Origin: Myxococcales bacterium
Lineage (GTDB): Bacteria > Myxococcota > Bradymonadia > REDH01
Direction of reading: 5' to 3'
Assembly: GCA_018970625.1 (NCBI GenBank)
Contig: JAGWVZ010000018.1
Span: 1 to 18,070, forward strand
DNA: 18,070 nt
Shown one piece after another: positions 1-7,153 of this stretch (the stretch's first letter is position 1; each line of letters starts with the position of its first letter). The position numbers and the translations under genes are program-made. A model generated the notes under the pieces. The model was not told where the DNA came from and ran no database searches. It worked only from the letters and a program-made list of their open reading frames with translations.

Positions 1-1008
1 GGCATGCCGCTTGACGAGTCGGTGATTCAGCCGGCGCTGGATCGGCGGCGCCCGGGGCAGAGTCGTCTGGTGACGCCGCGGGCCGAGGCAGATCGGGTGG
101 TGATCGAGGCGGGTGTGTTCGATGGCCGCACCACCGGAGCGCCCGTGTCGCTGCTGGTGCGCAACGGCGACGTGGACTCGTCGAAGTATGCGAACCTAAA
201 GGATACCTGGCGGCCATCGCACGCGGATTACACGTACGAGGCCAAGTACGGGTTCCGCGACTGGCGGGGTGGAGCCCGTGCGAGTGCGCGCGAGACGGTG
301 AGCCGAGTGGCGGCAGGTGCGGTGGCGCTGCAGATGTTGCGCCTGCGCTACCCGATCGAGGTGGTCGCGTGGGTGGACACGGTCGGTGCCCTTGGTTGCT
401 CGGTGGACCCCGGGACGGTGACGCAGGCCGAAGTGGACCAGAACGATGTGCGTTGTCCCGATGCAGAGGCGGCGGCCCGCTTTGAAGAGCACATTTCCGA
501 CGTGCGTCGGCAGAAGGACTCTGTGGGTGGCATCATCGGTTGCGTGATTCGGGGACTTCCGGCGGGCTGGGGCGAGCCGGTGTTCGGCAAGCTGGAAGGC
601 GAGCTGGCGCGCGCGATGCTTTCGCTGCCGGCGTCGAAAGGGTTTGAGATCGGGTCAGGCTTTGCCGGTACGCAGCTGCGTGGCAGCGAGCACAACGACG
701 CGTTCGAGGTGCGCGACGGTCGCGTGCGAACGACGACCAATCGGTCGGGCGGCATTCAGGGCGGCATCTCGAACGGCGAGAGCGTGGTGTTTCGAGTGGC
801 GTTCAAGCCGGTGGCGACGATTTTTCAGCCGCAAGAGACGGTGAATCGCGCAGGCGAGACGGTGTCGCTCGAGATGAAGGGGCGGCACGACCCGTGCGTG
901 TTGCCGCGCGCGGTGCCGATTGTCGAGGCGATGGCGCTGCTGGTGCTGGCCGACGCTGCGCTGGCGCAGACGGCCCGTTCGGGGTGGCAGGGCGCGCTTG
1001 ACAACTGA
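1..1008 (+). CDS. aroC: Chorismate synthase, 5'-truncated by window edge
   Basis: Catalyses the last common step of the shikimate pathway, the FMN-dependent anti-1,4-elimination of phosphate from 5-enolpyruvylshikimate-3-phosphate to give chorismate; cytosolic. The reading frame is open from base 1, so the visible ATG at 4 is internal: the first visible residues [20 protein letters not shown] match the region about 45 residues into the family, and the N-terminal GxSHG signature lies outside the window. Visible family motifs are DRRRPGQSR, the [11 protein letters not shown] segment, the ARASARET signature, and near the C-terminus [19 protein letters not shown], the third chorismate synthase signature. 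The C-terminus is complete with TGA at 1006-1008. The next gene begins 53 bases downstream on the same strand, but its role is unrelated. Identification is by recognition of the motifs. Confidence 0.97.
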   Translation, partial: GMPLDESVIQPALDRRRPGQSRLVTPRAEADRVVIEAGVFDGRTTGAPVSLLVRNGDVDSSKYANLKDTWRPSHADYTYEAKYGFRDWRGGARASARETVSRVAAGAVALQMLRLRYPIEVVAWVDTVGALGCSVDPGTVTQAEVDQNDVRCPDAEAAARFEEHISDVRRQKDSVGGIIGCVIRGLPAGWGEPVFGKLEGELARAMLSLPASKGFEIGSGFAGTQLRGSEHNDAFEVRDGRVRTTTNRSGGIQGGISNGESVVFRVAFKPVATIFQPQETVNRAGETVSLEMKGRHDPCVLPRAVPIVEAMALLVLADAALAQTARSGWQGALDN

Positions 1009-1040
1009 ATTGCCGTTCACTACCCGCGCTAAGCTTTAGC
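998..1040 (+). promoter_or_regulatory. Possible promoter and small palindrome upstream of the TetR gene
   Basis: A perfect TTGACA hexamer (998-1003) overlaps the end of aroC. Seventeen bases later the -10 position reads TACCCG, which is poor. A hairpin-type palindrome, GCTAA-GCT-TTAGC (1028-1040), lies between this and the GTG start of the TetR gene, where an autoregulatory operator would be expected. It does not resemble the Bacillus FadR operator that I know. Inferred from position and motif only. Confidence 0.3.
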
Positions 1041-1061
1041 CTACGGTCTGACGAGACGGTT

Positions 1062-1781
1062 GTGACACGCGAGAAAGTCCCCGACAAACGGCAGCGCATT
1101 CTGGATGCCGCCCTGCAGGTGTTTGCAGAGCGCGGCTACTACAATGCCAAGGTCGCCGAGGTGGCTCGGCAGGCCGGCGTCGCGGACGGGACCATCTATC
1201 TGTACTTCGAGAACAAGGATGATCTGCTGATCAACCTGTTCGAGGACCGGATGGATTTTTTGATTCGTCGCTTGCGTGAGGACCTGGAGCAGCACGGCGG
1301 CACGGTGCCCGAGCGCATTCGTCGCCTGATGCACCTGCATTTGCGTCTGGCCGTGGAGGCACCGGCGCTGGCGGAGTTCATTACGGTGGAGCTTCGCCAG
1401 AGCAGCAAGTTCGTGAAGGAGTATGAGAACCCCAGGTTCCAGCAGTATCTCGTGATTTTGCGTGATCTGGTGGAAGAGGGTCAGCGGGACGGGTCGCTCG
1501 ATGAGCGTCTGGACCCGCGCAATATTGTGCGCGCCGTCTTTGGTTCGCTGGACGAGATTTTGTTGAGTCTGACGCTGGCATCGCGTCGCAAGCCGGTGAA
1601 TCTGGCGCGCGCGGCCGATGATCTGGCGGATATTTTTCTGCGTGGCATTGAAAAGTCACCCGGAGCTGGTGCTGGCCGGGCGGTGGTTGCAGCCGAGGCT
1701 GCAGTCGTCGTTGGAACGGGGCCGGCGTCCGGGTCGACAGCACACAACGCCCCGACCTCGGGGCACGAGGAGGACAAATGA
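1062..1781 (+). CDS. TetR/AcrR-family transcriptional regulator, FadR-like by context
   Basis: DNA-binding repressor-type protein of 239 residues. The N-terminal TetR helix-turn-helix spans about residues 10-60: RILDAALQVFAERGYYNAK, then VAEVARQAGVADGTIYLYF, then the NKDDLL motif. The ligand-binding helical domain follows to about residue 195. The last 45 residues are an Ala/Gly-rich tail (GAGAGRAVVAAEAAVVVG...) absent from typical ~190-residue FadR/YsiA proteins. The start is GTG at 1062; no earlier start is better placed. The stop overlaps the etfB start by four bases (ATGA), so the gene is translationally coupled to etfB. The order TetR-etfB-etfA matches the Bacillus subtilis fadR cluster, where an acyl-CoA-responsive TetR protein represses beta-oxidation genes; that role here is inferred from context. 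The family call is secure, the effector is not. Confidence 0.9.
   Translation: MTREKVPDKRQRILDAALQVFAERGYYNAKVAEVARQAGVADGTIYLYFENKDDLLINLFEDRMDFLIRRLREDLEQHGGTVPERIRRLMHLHLRLAVEAPALAEFITVELRQSSKFVKEYENPRFQQYLVILRDLVEEGQRDGSLDERLDPRNIVRAVFGSLDEILLSLTLASRRKPVNLARAADDLADIFLRGIEKSPGAGAGRAVVAAEAAVVVGTGPASGSTAHNAPTSGHEEDK
1749..1764 (+). repeat. GC hairpin just upstream of the etfB ribosome binding site
   Basis: The perfect inverted repeat GCCCCGA-CC-TCGGGGC lies inside the 3' end of the TetR gene and ends three bases before the AGGAGG (1768-1773) that serves etfB. It has no T-rich tail, so it is not an intrinsic terminator. It could affect mRNA stability or etfB initiation, or be chance in GC-rich DNA. 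Confidence 0.4.
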
Positions 1782-2533
1782 AGGTACTCTGCACGGTCAA
1801 GCGCATCATTGATCCCGACGTGAAGGCAAAGCTCACCGCATCCGGCGCGCTGGACACCGGTAATGTGGATTACAAGCTGAACCCGTTCGACGAATACGGC
1901 ATCGAGGAAGCGGTTCGCCTGAAAGAGAAGGGCGTGGCTTCCGAGGTGGTCGTGCTCTGTGTAGGCAGCAGCGACGCCGAGAAGGAGATCCGTACAGCGC
2001 TGGCGATGGGAGCTGATCGCGGTATTCTGGTGAAGGTCGATGACCCGTATGAAGGTCTCGACATGCTGGGTGTGGCGCGTCTTCTGGCCGAGGTGATCAA
2101 GAAGGAAGCCCCTCAGGTGGTGATCATGGGCAAGCTGTCCGTGGACACCGAGGGCAACACGGTCGGCCAGATGCTGGCCGAGCTGTTGGGTTGGGGCCAG
2201 GCGACGTTCGCGTACAAGCTGGACATCGAAGGCAACAGCGCGGTGGTGGGTCGCGAGGTCGACGGCGGAACGGCGTCGGTGAAGGTGGCGCTGCCCGCGA
2301 TCGTGACGGCAGACCTTCGTCTGAACGAGCCCCGTTACGCGACGCTTCCGGGCATCATGAAGGCCAAGAAGAAGCCGCTCGACACCATCGACGCTTCCGA
2401 TCTGGACGCTGACATTGAGCAGAAGGTAACGACGCTGGGTTACGAGCTGCCGCCGGCACGCAAGGCGGGTGAGTTCGTGGCCGACGTGGACACGCTGTTC
2501 AACAAGCTGAAGAGCGAGGCCAAGGTCATCTGA
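1778..2533 (+). CDS. etfB: Electron transfer flavoprotein, beta subunit
   Basis: AMP-binding small subunit of the soluble ETF heterodimer, which collects electrons from acyl-CoA and other flavin dehydrogenases and passes them to ETF:quinone oxidoreductase. It has 251 residues, normal for the family. It opens with MKVLCTVKRIIDPD, carries the adenine-nucleotide alpha-hydrolase-like fold (VDYKLNPFDEYGIEEAVRLK; GADRGILVKVDD; GKLSVDTEGNTVGQMLAELL), and shows the beta-subunit signature region REVDGGTASVKVALPAIVT. The recognition loop LRLNEPRYATLPGIMKAKKK, at about residues 180-199, docks partner dehydrogenases in characterised ETFs. The ATG at 1778 is preceded by AGGAGG at 1768-1773 and overlaps the TetR stop. 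etfA follows after an 86-base gap on the same strand, so the two subunits should be co-expressed. Confidence 0.97.
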   Translation: MKVLCTVKRIIDPDVKAKLTASGALDTGNVDYKLNPFDEYGIEEAVRLKEKGVASEVVVLCVGSSDAEKEIRTALAMGADRGILVKVDDPYEGLDMLGVARLLAEVIKKEAPQVVIMGKLSVDTEGNTVGQMLAELLGWGQATFAYKLDIEGNSAVVGREVDGGTASVKVALPAIVTADLRLNEPRYATLPGIMKAKKKPLDTIDASDLDADIEQKVTTLGYELPPARKAGEFVADVDTLFNKLKSEAKVI

Positions 2534-2619
2534 TTGGGCAGTTGTTTCGTCCTGAATCTTTCCTTTGAAATTCGAGCCTGGCCGTACAAACGTGAACCGG
2601 GCCTGACTCAGGAGTGCTA

Positions 2620-3585
2620 ATGTCAACCATTCTTGTTGTTGCTGATCACCTGGAAGGTGTTCTGAAGAACGCAACCCTCCCCACGGTGGGTTTTGCGAAG
2701 GCGGCCGCTGCCATTTCGGGCTCGACCGTTGTGGGTCTCGTGCTTGGCAGTGGCGCAGACGGCGTCGCTGAGACGTTCGCGAAGTACGTGGATCGCGTGA
2801 TCTATATCGATGATGCCGCGTATACGAACTACCTGGCGGAATCCTACGCGCCGGCTGTCGCCGCTGTGGCGAAGGAAGTGGGCGCGGTGATTGTCGCGGG
2901 TGCATCGACCACGACGGGTAAGGATTACCTGCCCCGCGCCGCGGCACGCCTGGACGCCGGATTTGTTTCGGACGTCATCGCGGTGTTTGAGCACGACGGC
3001 GCGCCGGCCTACAAGCGTCCCATCTGGGCGGGTAACCTGATTGAGCGCGTGTCGAGCTCGGCCGACGTGACCGTGGTGACGGTTCGTACCACCAACTTCG
3101 AGGCGGCTCCGGCCACGGCTGGCGGAAAGGTTGAGAAGCGCACGGGCGGTGCTTCGAAGTCTGGCGCAGCCGAGTTTGTGAGCTTCGAGCAGGTGAAGAG
3201 CGATCGTCCGGCGCTGACGGATGCATCGGTGGTCGTATCTGGCGGCCGCGGTCTGAAGTCGGCCGAGGCCTTCGGAATTATCGAAGATCTGGCCGACACG
3301 CTGGGCGGTGCCGTAGGCGCCTCTCGCGCGGCTGTTGACTCCGGCTACGCGCCAAACGACTGGCAGGTGGGTCAGACGGGTAAGATTGTCGCGCCTAACC
3401 TGTACATCGCGGTTGCGATCTCGGGTGCCATTCAGCACCTTGCCGGCATGAAGGGCTCCAAGACCATCGTCGCCATCAACAAGAACGGTGAAGAGCCGAT
3501 CTTCCAGGTGGCCGACTACGGACTGGTTGCCGATGCCTTTGCTGCCGTTCCTGACCTGACGTCGAAGATCAAGGCATCGAAGTAA
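2620..3585 (+). CDS. etfA: Electron transfer flavoprotein, alpha subunit
   Basis: FAD-binding large subunit of ETF, 321 residues. The ATG at 2620 is chosen because AGGAG (2610-2614) sits five bases upstream; an in-frame GTG two codons earlier lies on the Shine-Dalgarno itself. The N-terminal domain (about 1-195) begins [19 protein letters not shown]. The C-terminal FAD domain contains [60 protein letters not shown], then HLAGMKGS and TIVAINKN, the family's flavin-binding signature. One oddity: the usual glycine in the IAVGISGAIQH motif is alanine (A266). Third gene of the TetR-etfB-etfA operon; a strong terminator follows at about 3649. Confidence 0.97.
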   Translation: MSTILVVADHLEGVLKNATLPTVGFAKAAAAISGSTVVGLVLGSGADGVAETFAKYVDRVIYIDDAAYTNYLAESYAPAVAAVAKEVGAVIVAGASTTTGKDYLPRAAARLDAGFVSDVIAVFEHDGAPAYKRPIWAGNLIERVSSSADVTVVTVRTTNFEAAPATAGGKVEKRTGGASKSGAAEFVSFEQVKSDRPALTDASVVVSGGRGLKSAEAFGIIEDLADTLGGAVGASRAAVDSGYAPNDWQVGQTGKIVAPNLYIAVAISGAIQHLAGMKGSKTIVAINKNGEEPIFQVADYGLVADAFAAVPDLTSKIKASK

Positions 3586-3600
3586 TCACGGGCCCCTGCG

Positions 3601-3636
3601 ACTCAGCCGCTGAGTGCGCAGGCGGTCGCGCCCGCC
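3601..3636. repeat. Two short hairpins between convergent etfA and ssb
   Basis: ACTCAG-CCG-CTGAGT (3601-3615) is a perfect 6-bp stem. GGCGG-TCGCGC-CCGCC (3621-3636) is a perfect 5-bp stem. They sit between the etfA stop and the main terminator and have no T tract of their own. They may assist termination from either side. Confidence 0.45.
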
Positions 3637-3648
3637 AGGCAGTTTGAG

Positions 3649-3692
3649 CAACGGCCGCCCCCTGTTTTCGGGAGCGGCCGTTGTTCGTTTTG
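3649..3692 (+). terminator. Rho-independent terminator of the etfBA operon
   Basis: A perfect 10-bp inverted repeat, CAACGGCCGC ... GCGGCCGTTG (3649-3658 and 3674-3683), extends inward by CCC/GGG pairs around a T-rich loop and is followed by the T-rich run TTCGTTTT. The T tract is on the + strand side only, so it terminates etfA transcription. It may still slow read-through from ssb, which ends 80 bases beyond on the other strand. Confidence 0.8.
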
Positions 3693-3771
3693 TGCGATCG
3701 GCGCGTATTCAGGCTGCGTTGGCGGGCTCCCCGTCACCATGTGCAGAGAGCCATCGCCGTTCGGGGGCGCC

Positions 3772-4302
3772 TTAGAACGGAATGGCGTCGTCGATGAAGC
3801 CGTCATCGCCACCGTTGTCCGAGGGGCCAGGGCCGGGACCACGTCCGCCGCCGCCACCACCGCCGCCGCGGTTACCTCCGCCGCCGCCATAGCCGCCACC
3901 GCCACCACCGCCGCCGCGGTTGCCACCACCGCCGCCATAGCCGTCGCCGTCATCGCGGCCACCACCACCGCCGCCAGCGCGGTCAAGGAAGGTGATCTGC
4001 TGGGCCTGAACTTCAGCGGTGGTGCGCTTGTTGCCTTCCTTGTCAGTCCAGTCGCGATAGCGAATCGATCCCTCCACGTAGACCATGGAGCCCTTCTTGA
4101 GGAACTTGGCCGCGTTCTCGGCCTGCCGTCCCCAGATGACGATGCGGTGCCAGTCGGTCTGCTCCTTGAGCTCGCCGCTCGCGTCGCGCCAACGCTCGGT
4201 GGTAGCGAGCGAGAATTCGCAAACGGTCTTGTCGCCCACATTTTTGGCTTCGGGGTCGCGCCCCAGATTGCCGATGAGCATGATGCGGTTGAGTGATGCC
4301 AT
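3772..4302 (-). CDS. ssb: Single-stranded DNA-binding protein
   Basis: Coats ssDNA during replication, recombination and repair; 176 residues, close to E. coli SSB. The N-terminal OB fold (about 1-108) opens MASLNRIMLIGNLGRDPEAK and contains FSLATTERWRDASGELKEQT, then DWHRIVIWGRQAENAAKFLK and VYVEGSIRYRDW. A Gly-rich linker (about residues 110-160) precedes the acidic tip DDGFIDDAIPF, the conserved partner-docking tail (E. coli ends DDDIPF). The start is the ATG at 4302 with GGAG eight bases upstream; the frame stays open upstream, but those residues do not match SSB. The linker includes an exact 16-residue tandem duplication, listed separately. It is divergent from the coiled-coil gene and convergent with etfA. 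Confidence 0.97.
   Translation of the reverse strand: MASLNRIMLIGNLGRDPEAKNVGDKTVCEFSLATTERWRDASGELKEQTDWHRIVIWGRQAENAAKFLKKGSMVYVEGSIRYRDWTDKEGNKRTTAEVQAQQITFLDRAGGGGGGRDDGDGYGGGGGNRGGGGGGGGYGGGGGNRGGGGGGGGRGPGPGPSDNGGDDGFIDDAIPF
3844..3939 (-). repeat. 48-bp tandem duplication in the ssb glycine linker
   Basis: Two adjacent 48-bp units (3844-3891 and 3892-3939) each encode YGGGGGNRGGGGGGGG. The nucleotide copies differ at a few third positions while the protein units are identical. This is typical of slippage or unequal exchange in Gly-codon runs, and the linker is a disordered spacer. Confidence 0.8.
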
Positions 4303-4639
4303 GTCTGAAACTCCGTGAAAGTCCCCGGTGAACATCCCGGGAAAAGGTGAATGCGCAGAGTGCATAGGACCCTACACCGTGTATGTCGTCGACTGGTAGC
4401 AGGCGTTGCGTGAAAAATGCACGAATGGGCAAAAAAGTGTTTCGACGGCACAGGGCGTGCCCATCGCGAATGGGGTATCAGGTGTTGTCAGATCCTCCGC
4501 GAAGGTTGACGCACCTGCGGAAGAGCGTAGGTTGACGACACGACGCAAACTGGAAGACGAGCCGCGCGCCTGATGTGATGACACCGGCAGGTGCTTGTTT
4601 TTCTGTACCACCGGGCATCGACTCCATCGGGCAGCAGAT
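4303..4639. promoter_or_regulatory. 337-base divergent intergenic region, ssb / coiled-coil gene
   Basis: No convincing gene. It must hold the promoters of both flanking genes. On the ssb side there is an 11-base palindrome TACAC-C-GTGTA at 4373-4383, about 70 bases upstream of the ssb start; read on the minus strand, ACGACA, a 17-base spacer and TATGCA form a weak promoter-like pair over it. On the coiled-coil side, AGGTTGACG occurs twice 26 bases apart (4503-4511 and 4529-4537), each holding a TTGACG -35-like core, but with no clear -10. All of this is motif-level inference. Confidence 0.4.
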
Positions 4640-7153
4640 ATGGAATCACCATCGGCCGAAGAACACGTTCAGCATCTCCTTGAGTCTGGCCTTTCTGCGC
4701 TTGAGTCGGGTGACTATACGCGGGCGCTCGAGTGCTGGAACGAAGTGCTTACGCATGACCCCGAGAATGTCAGGGCAGCCCGACTGGTCTCGGACCTGAA
4801 CGCTGTTTTGGCCCGTACCCGCGCACGAACAACGCACCGTTCGACGAGCGTCGATGTGGCCGTGGTGGCGGATTCTCCCCCTCGACGACGCTACAGCACC
4901 GAGACGAACGCCGTCGCATGGGCGAGCGCGTCCACGGTGGAGCAGGAATCGCTGCAGCGGCTGCAGGAGCTTCTTGGCAACAGCGAACGGGAACATGAGC
5001 GCTCGCGCAGCGAGCTCGACGCTACCCGTCGAGAGAACCTGCGATTGCGGAATGAGCTGGCACAACGTGAAAGCGAGTTCGCGCTCGAACGAGAACAGCA
5101 GCGGCAGCAATCGAGAGTGGATGCATCAGAGCTGCATGAGCAGCTTGTTGTGGCACAGTCGTCACGGACGACCCTTGAAGCGCAGCTCGCCACCCTTCGG
5201 GATGAACATGAGGCCAGCGCGCGCGAGCATATCGCCATCCTGGTGCAGGCAAACGAAGAGATGACGCGCACGCTGGAGAAGTATGCCGCCCTGCAACGTT
5301 CGCTCGACGAGTTGAGGCAGTCGTCGTTGGCAGAACAACAGCGGCTACTTGAGCAGCTGGCCGAGCAGAACCGGCAGGTACAGGCGCTCGCCGATGAACG
5401 CGAAGCCGCACAACTGCTGCAGCAGGAGTTGGCGACTGAAATTCAGGAGCTCAACGCCGAGCTTGAAGGTATGCGGCGCCAGCGGGCGGAATGGATTCGT
5501 GAAAACGAAGAGAAATCGAGACTTTACGAGGAGTCCAGGGCTGTCGTTACCCAGCTGCGTGAACACTATAACCAGCTGAACGAGGACTACGCACAGCTCG
5601 AAGCCGCATTTCATGACGTCGATAACGCACGCCGGGCCCTCGAATCGGCCACCGGCTCTGGCGAGGTCGCCCGCGCTGTCGTCTCTGAGCAACTGATTTC
5701 GCTGCAAGAAGAGTACGATGTGCTGCAACGGCGCACCGCTTCGGTCGAGGCGATTCTCGAAGCCACCCGTCTGGAACGGGACGAAGCGATCCGTCTTCAA
5801 CGCGATGCCGAGGCTCAGATCCGTACGCTTCGAGGCAAAGCGGTCGCGCTCGAGAGTGAGGTGCGGGTGCTGCAGGAGGCTGCGCGAGAAGTCCGCTCAC
5901 TACGGACGCTTCGCACCGAGCTGGACACGCAGCTGGCGCAGGCCAGCGTCAAGCTGACGACGCTGGAACGCGAGATTGAAGATGTCCGCGCCACCGCTGT
6001 CCATGTCGCCGTCAACGAAGGGGCCGTCGAACCACCATCGTCTGGAGTGGTGGAAGCGCATCAACGACGCACCCTTACCCGGACACCCGCCAGCACCATC
6101 GCAGTGCACGATACGCAGACGCACGGCTTATCGCATGCGACGATGCTCGCGACTCCTCACGGAGGTGCCGCATCGTTCCTGAACGAAAATGTCGAAGCCA
6201 CACCTGCAGCGGCAGCGGTTTCGCAGAGCGAGCGACCCGGTTTATCGCAGGCCGCGTCGGGTGTTCATGTGACTGAATTGTCGTCGGCACCCGATGCGAT
6301 CGGCACCGCCGCAGCCGGTCATAGCGTCTTCCAGGAAACCTCCGGCACGGCCGAGTCCGACTCTATGGGCTGGTCTCAGCGCGTGGCGCGCGTATCCGCG
6401 ACCATGGTCGGCCGGTATTCTCCGTCTGGCTCTGCGTCCGGTTTCTCTGCGACAACAACGGGCGATTCTTTCTCAGATGCCCAGGGGCTGGATGAGCTCG
6501 ATGATCTGCTCGGAGCGCTCGAACAGGCCGCCGAACTCGACTTGCCGCTGGCGTCTCCGCCAGACCGCGCCCCGTCATTCATCCTCGACCCGGTGCATCG
6601 TCCCGACCTGCAGGACCAGCATCACGACAACCGGCCGGAAGCGATCCCGACATCGCCGTCATCGACGCAGGACCAGGTAGCGCCGGCGACGCCACAACAA
6701 CAGGCGCCCTCTGAGCCGGCCGCCCGCCCGGTTCTGCCCTTGACCATCGATGACCCCTACAGCGCATTTCCGGATGGTGATTCGGTGTCAATGACGCCTG
6801 ACGCTATCGCTGCTGCTGGTCACGATCACCGCTATGGACAGTATCAGGATGAGCTGACGAACGATGACGTCCTCGCGCGGGCACAGCGGCCTCCGCTTCA
6901 AGCCCAGAAGCCGGGTTACGTTGCCGCCAGCGCCCCCATTCGGATTCACGACTTTCTGGAGCGTGCCCCCCGCATCGCGCCCAACGCACGGCATCAGCTG
7001 GGTGCACGCGAGGCGTTCGTCATCGGCAACGTCGATGGACACACCAGCTTCGCCGATATCCTTGACGTATGTGGCCTGCCACCCGCAGACACGGGGCGAA
7101 TCCTGCAATCCCTCTTCGAGCAGGGCGTCATCGATTTCGACACCAGCCCGTGA
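4640..7153 (+). CDS. TPR / long coiled-coil protein with C-terminal winged-helix-like domain
   Basis: I do not recognise a named family for the whole 837-residue protein. Residues about 5-55 form a TPR-like helical hairpin (LLESGLSALESGDYTRALEC, then WNEVLTHDPENVRAARLVSD). Residues about 98-452 are a long, Glu/Arg/Gln/Leu-rich heptad coiled coil. Residues about 453-745 are a Ser/Pro/Ala-rich, probably disordered stretch. The end (about 762-837) is a compact domain, RIHDFLERAPRIAP ... EAFVIGNVDGHTSFADILDV ... GRILQSLFEQGVIDF. From memory this resembles small C-terminal helical/winged-helix domains of many myxobacterial proteins. No signal peptide or membrane segment is visible, so it is probably cytosolic. 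The ATG at 4640 is chosen because the TPR starts just after it; a TTG at 4595 would add 15 unlike residues. No strong Shine-Dalgarno is seen. The stop overlaps the next gene's GTG (GTGA), implying translational coupling. Confidence 0.85.
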   Translation: MESPSAEEHVQHLLESGLSALESGDYTRALECWNEVLTHDPENVRAARLVSDLNAVLARTRARTTHRSTSVDVAVVADSPPRRRYSTETNAVAWASASTVEQESLQRLQELLGNSEREHERSRSELDATRRENLRLRNELAQRESEFALEREQQRQQSRVDASELHEQLVVAQSSRTTLEAQLATLRDEHEASAREHIAILVQANEEMTRTLEKYAALQRSLDELRQSSLAEQQRLLEQLAEQNRQVQALADEREAAQLLQQELATEIQELNAELEGMRRQRAEWIRENEEKSRLYEESRAVVTQLREHYNQLNEDYAQLEAAFHDVDNARRALESATGSGEVARAVVSEQLISLQEEYDVLQRRTASVEAILEATRLERDEAIRLQRDAEAQIRTLRGKAVALESEVRVLQEAAREVRSLRTLRTELDTQLAQASVKLTTLEREIEDVRATAVHVAVNEGAVEPPSSGVVEAHQRRTLTRTPASTIAVHDTQTHGLSHATMLATPHGGAASFLNENVEATPAAAAVSQSERPGLSQAASGVHVTELSSAPDAIGTAAAGHSVFQETSGTAESDSMGWSQRVARVSATMVGRYSPSGSASGFSATTTGDSFSDAQGLDELDDLLGALEQAAELDLPLASPPDRAPSFILDPVHRPDLQDQHHDNRPEAIPTSPSSTQDQVAPATPQQQAPSEPAARPVLPLTIDDPYSAFPDGDSVSMTPDAIAAAGHDHRYGQYQDELTNDDVLARAQRPPLQAQKPGYVAASAPIRIHDFLERAPRIAPNARHQLGAREAFVIGNVDGHTSFADILDVCGLPPADTGRILQSLFEQGVIDFDTSP

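Noticed and set aside
1481..2947. 488-residue open frame on the minus strand
   Set aside because: It lies antisense to the clear TetR, etfB and etfA genes; its sequence is His/Arg-rich and matches no family, as expected of GC-rich shadows.
3739..4296. 185-residue Ala/Thr-rich open frame on the + strand
   Set aside because: It is the antisense shadow of ssb: the Ala/Thr/Val runs come from reading the Gly-codon repeats backwards, and the minus strand encodes a full SSB with conserved tip.
4372..4611. 79-residue minus-strand open frame upstream of ssb
   Set aside because: No recognisable sequence, no Shine-Dalgarno, and it covers the divergent promoter region.
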